The notes under the pieces: model-generated | Told to the model about the DNA's origin: nothing | What the model saw: the letters and a program-made list of their open reading frames with translations, nothing else | The model's database searches: none | NCBI GenBank assembly: GCA_038087015.1 | Contig: JASBNA010000002.1 | Location: 992,001 to 1,056,000, forward strand | Direction: 5' to 3' | Length of the DNA: 64,000 nucleotides | Origin: Cerrena zonata | Taxonomy: Eukaryota; Basidiomycota; Agaricomycetes; Polyporales; Cerrenaceae | Part shown: piece after piece, positions 10,154 to 22,456 of the stretch | Layout: the number at the start of each line of letters is the position of its first letter | How positions within the stretch are numbered: the first letter of the stretch is position 1 | Translations under genes and position numbers: made by a program

Positions 10154-11943
10154 CGCGCCGGCAAAAACTCTCGTGGAGGAGTAAAAGTGCGGACGCGGCC
10201 ACGGAATCGACGAGAAAATTCGTCAAACATCAGACGAGAGATTAGATCCGCTCTAATGTTGTCCTTGCCTGCTATATGACGCACGCGAAAATCAATTCCA
10301 GAACGAAGGATGATGTTAGCGGCAGCCAATAGTGGAGCGTTGTGCATTGAGTCAGATGCGCGCATAGCACTAAAACATTGCACAGCATCTAGGTTGTCGC
10401 AGTAAATAATGAGACGTCGTGGAGGATGATCCAAGGTCGCTGCATGGTGTAAAGCGGATAAGACCCCGATTTCTTCTAGAAAGAAGATATCAGGAATGGT
10501 CGTGCCGGTAGGAGGTCGAATTTGATATGAAAATGCATTGGGACCATGCACGAAGGAGATGCCAAGAGACAAAGTAGCATCACATTGCATTATGAGATCG
10601 GCAGCAAGATCTTCCCATCGACCATTCTGAATAAAGCGGACACCAGTAGCCTGCGGTAAGACATCCCTGAACCAAGTAAGGTCTGTGATAACCTCACGAT
10701 TCAAAAAGATATAACCATTCGGTCGTGTCTTCCCACTCATCTTTCGATACATTTCAGTGAGAGCAGGTCTAGCAATAGGGAATACGTTCAAGATCCAGTT
10801 CAAATGGCCAGCTAGTTTTGACCATTCTCGAAGTGGAGCTCGTCGAGTTGAGAGGAAGGTGGTGATAGCTTTGATTCCATCAGCAATAGATGAAGGAGGA
10901 ATTGTGATGGTGCCGTGATTGATGTCAACCCAGAACCCAATGATCTTGAGAGGAGATCCGTGTACCTGCTTCTTGTCGTCATAAGGACAGGAGATCTGAT
11001 CCCAAAACTTCAGCAGGGTTACTTGCCGCTGAGGACGGAGTTGGCCATGAAACTCCACAAGGTTCTCGGCAAATTCCCAGCCATAGTAGTCATCCATATA
11101 GACAAAAATCCCGTCAATGTCGAATTTATGAATAGCAATCCAACACAAAAGGCTTGAGAGGGCACACCAAATGCGTGGTGAAGCACGGCTGCCAAATACG
11201 AGACGATACACGATATGCATCTTCCCATCAACGATGACTATCTGACGTAATTGCCAAAGAGGGTGAGCAGGCAAGTTCAAGAATGCGGAGGCAACGTCAG
11301 ATTTGTAAAGGATGAAGGTTCGGTTGGGGAATAAAAGGTGAATATCATGCAGAGTTTGACCGAAGTCATGCATGTCATCGTATCGTACTTTCGCTTCAGC
11401 CTTTGGTATCCCTTCGTTTAGACCAGATGCGGAGTGATCAGTGATGACTCTGGGTTTCGTAGGGTCACGATGATTAACGAAGAGAGGGGAGACTTGCATG
11501 CCCGCTAGAAGCTCCGGAATCGGCTCAGACCACCTCTTAGCATCTAACTCCTTATCCCGAAATGCACGGATCGCCTCAAGATCCTCTTCATCAGCCGGGT
11601 AGTTCTCCATCCTCCCATCCTTCTCAAAATCCCACTCCCCCTCATCCAACGGCCAAAAACCATTCTGTAAACCCCATAAAACTGATTCTACCAACGCCTG
11701 ATTCGGGTGATTGACAAGAAGCCTTTCAAGTTCTGGAACATTGAAAGGAGTTTCGACTTTGATATGGTTTTGATAAGCATTGAGTGCATAACCTCGACGA
11801 AACTTAGGCAAAGCAACATCTTCATTTGCTTTTCGTTTCTCGAGAAGACGACGTGGCCCCTCGAACGCCTTGTTCACTTGACGTTGCACCTCGGTTAGTT
11901 CGTCGTTGCACACGGCGGCTGATGAGGGAGCTGAGACAGTCAT
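10135..11943 (-). CDS. reverse transcriptase/RNase H of the Ngaro-like element
   Basis: Polymerase of the retrotransposon, about 602 residues if it starts at the ATG at 11943, inside the 3' end of gag. The RT palm is clear: KPRVITDHSASGLNEGIP, YKSDVASAFLNLPAH with the first catalytic aspartate near residue 216, and FVYMDDYYG with the catalytic pair near residues 282-285. An RNase H-like domain follows, with IMQCDATLSLG, RRLIIYCDNLDAVQCF and IAGKDNIRADLISR. The same frame stays open upstream to an ATG at 13173, through the whole of gag, giving 1,012 codons; how it is expressed is therefore uncertain. No internal stops. Confidence 0.92.
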   Translation of the reverse strand: MTVSAPSSAAVCNDELTEVQRQVNKAFEGPRRLLEKRKANEDVALPKFRRGYALNAYQNHIKVETPFNVPELERLLVNHPNQALVESVLWGLQNGFWPLDEGEWDFEKDGRMENYPADEEDLEAIRAFRDKELDAKRWSEPIPELLAGMQVSPLFVNHRDPTKPRVITDHSASGLNEGIPKAEAKVRYDDMHDFGQTLHDIHLLFPNRTFILYKSDVASAFLNLPAHPLWQLRQIVIVDGKMHIVYRLVFGSRASPRIWCALSSLLCWIAIHKFDIDGIFVYMDDYYGWEFAENLVEFHGQLRPQRQVTLLKFWDQISCPYDDKKQVHGSPLKIIGFWVDINHGTITIPPSSIADGIKAITTFLSTRRAPLREWSKLAGHLNWILNVFPIARPALTEMYRKMSGKTRPNGYIFLNREVITDLTWFRDVLPQATGVRFIQNGRWEDLAADLIMQCDATLSLGISFVHGPNAFSYQIRPPTGTTIPDIFFLEEIGVLSALHHAATLDHPPRRLIIYCDNLDAVQCFSAMRASDSMHNAPLLAAANIILRSGIDFRVRHIAGKDNIRADLISRLMFDEFSRRFRGRVRTFTPPREFLPARWRECF

Positions 11944-13180
11944 GGGAGTCCTGAGCACGGTGGGATCCTCCACATTCAGAGCACACGTCGTGTCGTCGCT
12001 TGTATTGGCAAGGGGAATCACACTTGCCAAGGTTCCAGTTCTCGCAAGCAATTTGAGAACGTTTCGATGGCCGAGGGAAAGGGAGATCACTTCGAACATG
12101 CTTAATGTGTGAACTCGAGTGGAGATGATGAAGGATAGGGAGCTGAATTTGGTCCCGGTGGTCGAGATGGAAAGGAGCTTGTGCATAACGTTCCCGAACC
12201 ATTCGATCAACACCGATAGCCGTCTGAGGTTCGTTCGGACAAGCACGGAAGATTTCCATAATGATCTTCTTATATCCAATAAGTTCATCAGCTCGGTGAG
12301 GGTAGATGACCTTGACAGCAGACGACCAAATGGAGAAAAGACGAAGCCATTCAGCTTCAGTTCGTACCAATTTCTTTCGAGACGATCCTTCTTTCTTAAC
12401 AAGTAGGACCCCTTCATAAAGCTCTTTAGAGTCGTCATCGAATTGAAATCCATATTCGAGATCGCCGAAGAGCTTCTCAAAGTTGATGTATTTGTCACTG
12501 AGTACGTCCTTCCAAGTGGTACGGCTAATGGGCTCTTCCAATGAAGGGTGACCTTCAAGAGCATCAATGATACTCTCTGAAGCCTTGTCTGTACGATAGA
12601 CTCGACGGAGACGAAGGGTCTCATTAAGATGAGTATCGGCTGAAGCAGAAGAGAGCTTAGCAAGAAATGGGGCTTCTGCCAGAACACCCGCAGGGATCCC
12701 GGACGTAGTGGAGGGATTATTGGTCCCCAGTATTGAGCGAAGGAGCTCACTCCCCATTCGGTGATCCAATGTTGAAAGCTGACGGGCGGCATCAAGCTTA
12801 TTTTGGAACAACGCCCAAGCAATAGCATCGGCAGTACCGGCGGTGTCGTTTCCACTGGGGTCATTGGGGTTCGGTGAGGAACCCCTATTACCGGCCTCAC
12901 GACGACGTTGCTGTAAGATTTGATCAAGGACATCTTGGGCCTCATCAGGGGTAGCTTCAAGAGCTTCGAGCTTCGATTGAAGAGTGGTGCTATCGATCTC
13001 ACCGTTGCATGCTTGAGTAACGATCTCCTGAAGGAGGATGGCTCGTTCTCGGACTGCAGCATCCAACCGCGGATCCGGAGACCCATTGCGATCGTCTCCT
13101 TGGGGGCTAGCATCCCGGTCTTCTGCAGGTCGCGCTCTCGAAGCAGTCGTAGAGGAGGAGGGCGCATTCTCATCGCCCAT
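11822..13180 (-). CDS. Gag-like protein of the Ngaro-like element
   Basis: 452-residue first open frame of the element. The N-terminal third is low-complexity, rich in S/P/D/R. The middle is helical (QNKLDAARQLSTLDHRMG). Near the C-terminus lies a cysteine/histidine-rich stretch, CENWNLGKC then CQYKRRHDVCSECGGSH and a final C, that resembles a zinc-binding nucleic-acid knuckle. It is assigned as Gag by position, size and this motif. It overlaps the RT frame by at least 122 bases. The ATG at 13180 lies 57 bases from the end of repeat A1. Confidence 0.8.
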   Translation of the reverse strand: MGDENAPSSSTTASRARPAEDRDASPQGDDRNGSPDPRLDAAVRERAILLQEIVTQACNGEIDSTTLQSKLEALEATPDEAQDVLDQILQQRRREAGNRGSSPNPNDPSGNDTAGTADAIAWALFQNKLDAARQLSTLDHRMGSELLRSILGTNNPSTTSGIPAGVLAEAPFLAKLSSASADTHLNETLRLRRVYRTDKASESIIDALEGHPSLEEPISRTTWKDVLSDKYINFEKLFGDLEYGFQFDDDSKELYEGVLLVKKEGSSRKKLVRTEAEWLRLFSIWSSAVKVIYPHRADELIGYKKIIMEIFRACPNEPQTAIGVDRMVRERYAQAPFHLDHRDQIQLPILHHLHSSSHIKHVRSDLPFPRPSKRSQIACENWNLGKCDSPCQYKRRHDVCSECGGSHRAQDSHDCLSSLISRRVQRRTNRGATSSEQGVRGATSSSRETKSK

Positions 13181-13236
13181 AATGAGGTGTAGATGGAAAT
13201 AGGAGGTCTGGAATTAGACCGAATATTGTAGAAGTA

Positions 13237-13625
13237 TAGACAAAAGAATACAATATTTAGATGATAATGTAAATTGCTCCTGGAGTCGGAAAGGGAGCGT
13301 TCCTGTCAGTATTGACAACGAAGCTTCGACGCGAGAAGGGGATACATACCTGGAGTCGGAAAGGGAGCGTTGCTCGTCAATGAGGCCGACTCTAGGTATA
13401 AATCAAGGAGCGGAGCTCCGGCCGTTGGCACCTGAGAGGCTACATGCTTCCCCCTATCAAGTCTCTGCTAGGGCATCGCTAGCACTCGATAGGAGGTGTA
13501 GTCAGTTGCGGACGGAGGAGGCAGTGAGCACGAGCAGGGAACTCACGTGGGAAAAGCGGTGTCAAGTCTTGTTTGCAGAGGCCTACGAAATCGCTCCCTA
13601 CCCCTGGAATCCGCGATTACTCCGA
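13237..13625 (-). repeat. A1 terminal repeat of the Ngaro-like element
   Basis: 389-bp 5' terminus of the element on its own strand, matching A2. It lies just upstream of gag, so it should hold the element promoter. It carries the same pair of 23-base motifs as A2, here at 13279-13301 and 13349-13371. Confidence 0.9.
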
Positions 13626-15115
13626 ACCTCGAAACGAGAACACGAATATCTCGACGAGGGCTTCGTCTTTTGATCTCATTCCTTTTGATTCGTGATTAGG
13701 TTGCTTTCCCGCAGAGCACGGTGCAAAGAAGTCCGGAATGGAAGCACTTTGACTGTTTCCTTCTGTCGACCCCCTCGTTGTCGACGAGAACATGGACAAC
13801 TCATGATGGACTGTGTATTAGCCCCCAGTCCTTTCGTATACCTGTGGGGGGAGGTCATCGTGAGAGCACGGTGGTGGTTCTAGGGTGATCGGACGGCTGT
13901 GTAGGTGGAGGTCGTATCGGTGCGTCTCGCCTGCATCCCACTTACTGTATACATAGCTGACTCGGACTGTTCTCTTTGCAGCCAGATCTTTTTGGATGTG
14001 TTTGTAGATGTATGACACTCAGACTAGTGGGGTAGAACATGTGGTGCCTTCCCCCCTGCTGTTATAACTATGACTTGATGTTTGTGTCATGGATCTGTAT
14101 GCTCCTATCTTTGGTTGCTATCATGTTTATTGCTTGATATTATTTATTAGTTCACTCCTCATTGCTGGATAGCCTCTCCTTTTTTCTATTTTAGATGTTG
14201 AACTAAAGCCCAGATATCAGACTTAGTCTACCTCAACAGGAAGTTGGAACCAGTCATTCCATTATGTATTTGTTACAGTTCTCATAAATACATGGATTTT
14301 TGTACTCTAATTCTGAAACATTGCATCACACCAGGTCCCATGTAACATGTGAATGAATCATAAGAAACCCAATATCACCCATCTTGAATGATACATCAGA
14401 CAACATAGTGAATAAGGTCACTAAGATACATCAGCATAACCTCAGTGAATACATAACTTCAGTGACTGCAAAATCACTGAAACATGTTCCTGGTAAGTTC
14501 ATAACATCAAGATATCAGTTTAGAATGCAGGGGGATACCCTCAGAGGATAAGAGAGGATATATGTCTAATGACGAGACGCACCGATACGACCTCCACCTA
14601 CACAGCCGTCCGATCACCCTAGAACCACCACCGTGCTCTCACGATGACCTCCCCCCACAGGTATACGAAAGGACTGGGGGCTAATACACAGTCCATCATG
14701 AGTTGTCCATGTTCTCGTCGACAACGAGGGGGTCGACAGAAGGAAACAGTCAAAGTGCTTCCATTCCGGACTTCTTTGCACCGTGCTCTGCGGGAAAGCA
14801 ACCTAATCACGAATCAAAAGGAATGAGATCAAAAGACGAAGCCCTCGTCGAGATATTCGTGTTCTCGTTTCGAGGTCGTTGTGTAAAGCAAGTGGCGGCG
14901 AAACGCGCGGGAAACTCTCAGCGCCTTGTTCACTGAAACCAGCAATATGCTGGATTAGACGCCCATGCACTTTAGGTTTCCGCATAACACAACAATCCAC
15001 AATTTGGCACTTCACCTTGACCACACTCATCTCTCTGGCAGGACGTGTCTCTGATGACTAGAAACTAACCTTTATCTCGATAAATCCATACACTGGAACT
15101 TAACTGGACAACGAC

Positions 15116-18541
<3,426 letters not shown>

Positions 18542-18715
18542 GTCTTGGGTTGTTGATCTTGAAGTCTATACGTCACATTGATGCACCGCACATGTAATAC
18601 TATCATCGTTTCAGATTGGAATCATATTGTGGTTGATTCTATACAGTGTATGTGTGAATATCGAATGCAAACGGAACATAGTAGCAATGAGACGAAGGGT
18701 TTGCAGGAGGAAATA

Positions 18716-19767
18716 CTACTCGTCGACGTCCTGCGCAGGTGTAGGTGTATTTTTACTTTTCTTCCGCCGTTTCCTCTTGTGTCCAGATCCCTCCGAATTT
18801 GGTGCGCCTTCTGGCAGAATTTGATGTTCTTCTACACCATCTCGTTTTCGTTTCTCGCTTGACCCTACCGTACTACTACTCTTTGCAGGCGTAGGTTCCT
18901 TCGGCTTCTTTTTCTTCATGCTAAGCGGGTTGGGTGCTTTAGGTCCTGTTTTCTTCTTCTTTGGAGGCTCGGCAGGTGGGCGTTCTTGCGATGCAATTTT
19001 TGATTTCTCGGATGTAGAAGGTCCAAGAGCGTCGCTCTCCATCTAAGTCAACATTTAGCATGCCAATTTGGAGAGCAACGAACAAGTTACTTACCGCTTC
19101 TTTAGCTCTTTGTGTCGCATCGCTGGGTGGTTCCAAAATCATGACAGAACGGTTTATGTGGACGATGGGAACGGCGGGTGTTTTTCGGAGCGTGGAACGG
19201 AGAGGGGCTGATTGTGTTGCAACAACATATCGATGTTTGTTCGTCTCATCTACAATATAATCACAAGAAAGGAAAATAGTCGAGACTGCTGAGGTGCATA
19301 CTTACTGATAACAACAACACTAAGCAAACAATCGTCTCCCGGTATCGGCTCTCTGTGGTTACATTTTCGCCGTTCGAACGACTTTGCGAGATCTACAGCG
19401 GGCTGCTGAATTTTCCCTTGAAGATAGAGTTCATGTATACAACATTGTGTGATCACTAAATTGCGGCTTTCGCCGTCATAACCAATCAGTAAAGGTCTCT
19501 ATGACTTAAGGTGTGTATACAAACTCACTGGGCTTGACCTCGCCTTGGAGCACCACACCCAGTTGCTTGAAGAAGTCTAGTTTTTGAGATATAGCAGCTT
19601 TGCACATCTCGGAGTCAACTGGAATATAGGGGATAGGATTGTCTTGGTTGTGTCTTTCCTTAGGGAAGGAAGAACATACCTAGGACTTGGTAGGGTTGCC
19701 TGAATCCAAAACTCATAGAGTAAAGAGACATAAGTTTGCGATATGCTTTAGCACGTTTCTGTCGCAT
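18716..19767 (-). CDS. UTP23: rRNA-processing protein UTP23
   Basis: Nucleolar PIN-fold protein of the small-subunit processome, needed for 18S rRNA maturation and release of the snR30 snoRNA in yeast. It starts at 19767 with MRQKRAKAYRKLMSLYSMSFGFRQPYQVL, the typical UTP23/FCF1-type N-terminus. The central PIN domain includes ITQCCIHELYLQG and the zinc-site region RRKCNHREPIPGDDC, then RYVVATQSAPLR. The C-terminal tail (18716-19042) is a lysine-rich, disordered nucleolar signal. About 265 residues over several exons. It is tail-to-tail with polyubiquitin (174 bases between stops) and divergent from EMC7 (209 bases). Confidence 0.9.
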
Positions 19768-19976
19768 TTTATCTTGATGTTAGATGAGTAAAGTAGATTG
19801 ATAGTGTCCTTGTTGGCGATGTGCCCAGGTGAAAGATACCAAGATATTAATTATAGACTGCTTTGAATTCAGTGGAGGGTGGTGAATGATCGAGGAGAAA
19901 GCTTGAAATTATATGAGCGCCCACATGGTGACGACTTCGTACAGTCCGCTCTTTCGAGCATCACCACCACACCATT

Positions 19977-21026
19977 ATGATTCGTCTTCACCTACTCTTC
20001 ACTGTTTTCGGGTAAGAATGAACAGGATTTATTCGTTACATCTCTGACAGATTCACTCTACAGATTGTTATGTTCCACTTTGGCTTTCGACCTGAAAGGC
20101 CGGATAGTTTGGAACGAAGTATGCCCAGGTACGTGTAGCTCTTCATAACTGACAGTGTTTCTGGTTTTGACTACTTTTGGATGTATGTTAGGAATTAATG
20201 AACTTGGGCAGGCCAAAGTTGTACTAGACGACGGCAAGCTATATGGTGGTGTCACTCGCAGTGGACAATTCGTCATGTGCGTACTTGGCCTTTCTCAATA
20301 CATGCAATAATCCTGAGTTCGCTGTCTTTCCATTCTAGCCCAGAGGTTCCCTCAGGAACATACATCCTCTCCGTCATGACCCACGATTATGCATTTGAGC
20401 GGGTACGTTCAACTGCCTCCCAATACACGCGTCAACTTTGACTGACCGAGAGATGACATACACCACAGCTCCGCATTGATGTATCAGACACCGATACCCT
20501 CCCAGAAGTACGACCATATATACCCGGGACTCCACTGTCCCCTGCATCTCCAGTGACACTTCCATATCCCATCACTCTTCATCCTCGAGGAAAATACGAC
20601 TTCTATGCTCCTCAAGAATCATTCAACATTATTGCAATGTTCAAGAGTCCCATGATGCTTCTTATGTTGTTCACTGGAGTCATGATGCTTGCCATGCCAT
20701 ACATCATGGTGAGCCATTTACATGTATTGGCTCTAGTGAATTGTTATTGACCTTTGAATTTATAGAAAAACATGGACCCAGAAATGCTGAATGAATTCAA
20801 GGATCGTCAAGCGAAAATGCAGAATATTCAGAGCTCAATACAAAATGGAGACTTTAAGTCAGGGTATGCACCATGACACTTGCGTCGCGAATATTCTCTT
20901 ATTATCCGCTCTTTCCACAGAATTTCTGCGATGCTGGACGACGGGAAGCCGGCTGCTTCATCTGGCGTATCTAAGGCACAGTCGTCAGCAACACCGCGGA
21001 ATAAGGGAAAGGGAAAGAGACGTTAA
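19977..21026 (+). CDS. EMC7: ER membrane protein complex subunit 7
   Basis: Subunit of the EMC, which inserts tail-anchored and multipass proteins into the ER membrane. The N-terminus MIRLHLLFTVFGLLCSTLAF is a signal peptide. The lumenal beta-sandwich follows (DLKGRIVWNE, AKVVLDDGKLYGGVTRSGQFVI, VPSGTYILSVMTHDYAFERLRIDV). Then PHP-type LHPRGKYDFYAPQE leads into a membrane segment MMLLMLFTGVMMLAMPYIM and the EMC7 signature NMDPEMLNEFKDRQAKMQ. The tail ends in a basic KGKGKRR. About 235 residues over six or seven exons. Confidence 0.93.
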
Positions 21027-21187
21027 GATCAATGAAGTTGTGATTAACCTGTCTTCTTTTGTGGCGGCTCGAGCTGTTGTACGTATTTAAGATTATTGTA
21101 AAGATTGCTCGGGCTATTCGGGCTACTATTAAACAAGCTAGCGATGGTGCACAAAAGCGAAGAATATGATGTACGTTGTGAACCGTG

Positions 21188-21836
21188 CTATTCTTCTGGT
21201 ACTGGGCTCGTCAAGCTGGGTATTGGCGCAGCATCGGTGTCTAACTGCGCCGTATGTTGACCATATTCCAATGCCTGGTGCAGAACAGCATTTCTACACA
21301 GCAAACAGTTGAGCGGAATCATAGGACCGCGGCCATCTTCTTATCACGAACCTTTGTTTGAAGCGAGCAAGAACATCATGAGCAGAGTTGAACTGGTCTA
21401 TATCCACACTGCAGTACAATGAATACCACGGTAGAAGACATCATCATTGGAGACTGGCATAGCATACGTACATCTCTTCAGGGAGGCTGATTGTGTCGAT
21501 GACGAACATCTTGTTGTTCCTGATGGTACCATCCTCGTGGGTCGTAGCACCAGGGGCTTCGGTAACCCTCAAGCCTACGGCCGCCAAGTCTGAAGATAAG
21601 CTCTTCACGGTCGAAGGTATTTCTGCTGAGCCGGAATAATCTAGTACTATAACATGTTCACCCTCCTTTGGAAGCAGTGTATTTGGTGAATCGTCGGCGT
21701 AGTGATACTCGATTATGGGGTGACTGAACGTTGTGGCGGATGGTGCAGCATTCGGATTCGGATTTCCTCCTCCGGATGTATGTGAGACCAGCACATAATG
21801 AGGGAGATCTTGTGCGGCAGACGTTGGTGAAGACAT
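21188..21836 (-). CDS. uncharacterised small protein
   Basis: Not recognised with confidence. Exon 1 (from the ATG at 21836) codes for about 122 residues beginning MSSPTSAAQDLPHYVLVSH and including HPIIEYHYADDSPNTLLP, HVIVLDYSGS and NNKMFVIDTISLPEE. Two GT-AG introns (64 bases from about 21471 downward, then a second of about 60) join exons reading VDIDQFNSAHDVLARFKQR and NAVLHQALEYGQH, ending at 21188. The frame holds through both splices, which supports a real gene of about 176 residues. It is acidic and soluble, with no signal peptide or membrane segment. I suspect a family restricted to basidiomycetes, but that is an impression. Confidence 0.7.
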
Positions 21837-22456
21837 CGAAACTGAGTCGTATTAATGATGATCGTAGGAATAAAAGCACGGTGAATTTGAGATTCGTGAG
21901 GACAGACAGATGGTTGTGGTGCTAAGAATAGTAGTCAACGCTTGTCAACGCGCCCATGCAATGGTAGCGGCGCTTCACACAATTATCTCTTGACAAGCGA
22001 TCATCATATCTGGTGGGTCGAAACTCAAGTACTCACCTCCTACCTTTGTTCTTGTAGAAGCTATGTTGCACAGGTCATATTGTATTTTGGGCTTGCAGTG
22101 CAAGTACTCCATGCCCCAACCTTTGTCCTAGCCCAGGTTTTGACTCGGTGCAAGTACGCTCACAATATAGCCTCGGTGTGATTTACCGGCATGCCCAAGA
22201 TCGGGATTTCCTTGACGACTCGTCTGGCCCTGACAACGACACGATCTCTCAGAAGTATCCTGTGACATTTCCAAGATATAAAGTCTTCTCGATCATGTCC
22301 TGGCTTCTCTTTAAACTTCTCCAGCCCACCGCAGGGCCATTTGTGCAAGTGCTCAGTGAGCGCGGTCGGTTACTTCCTTCTTCATTCTAGTTCAGACTTT
22401 CCTTCTTTCAAAGCTTCAAGGCTCACCTTCCTTATAATTCCATTCTTTAACCAAAC
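21837..22456. promoter_or_regulatory. divergent intergenic region
   Basis: 620-base shared upstream region of the small unknown gene (-) and the CAP-domain gene (+). A TATAAAG motif is at about 22277-22283. A C/T-rich leader lies at 22370-22450. Short open frames here have no content I recognise. Confidence 0.4.

Larger units (their letters stand above)
8285..13625 (-). mobile_element. full-length Ngaro-like tyrosine-recombinase retrotransposon (DIRS order)
   Basis: A 5,341-bp element on the minus strand with the order A1 (13625-13237), gag, RT/RNase H, tyrosine recombinase, B1 (9055-8955), A2 (8954-8566), spacer (8565-8386), B2 (8385-8285). This A1-ORFs-B1-A2-B2 layout of split direct repeats is diagnostic of Ngaro-type elements. 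A1/A2 are 389 bp and B1/B2 101 bp. I saw no difference between copies where I compared them. All three open frames are intact. There is no target-site duplication: joining the flanks (8284 to 13626) rebuilds exactly the sequence of the intact arm of the outer element near 14877. The element is probably recent and potentially active; activity itself cannot be judged. Confidence 0.93.
8214..14947. mobile_element. long-TIR DNA element (1,389 bp) split by a Ngaro-like retrotransposon
   Basis: Outer element bounded by a TA at each end (8214-8215 and 14946-14947). If TA is the target duplication, the element proper is 8216-8284 plus 13626-14945, which is 1,389 bp. Its two 373-bp ends are perfect inverted repeats: left 8216-8284 joined to 13626-13929, right 14573-14945. 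The terminal bases read TTGCTGGTTTCAG inward from each side. The 643-bp centre (13930-14572) is AT-rich and carries no transposase, so the element looks non-autonomous. Short open frames inside the repeats occur as mirror pairs and are by-products. TA duplication would fit Tc1/mariner-type mobilisation, but the family is not established. The arms are identical, which suggests a young insertion or gene conversion. Confidence 0.85.

Noticed and set aside
13676..14826. Mirror-image 60-66 codon frames on both strands (for example 13676-13858 and 14644-14826)
   Set aside because: They are the same sequence seen in the two inverted-repeat arms, with no protein features.
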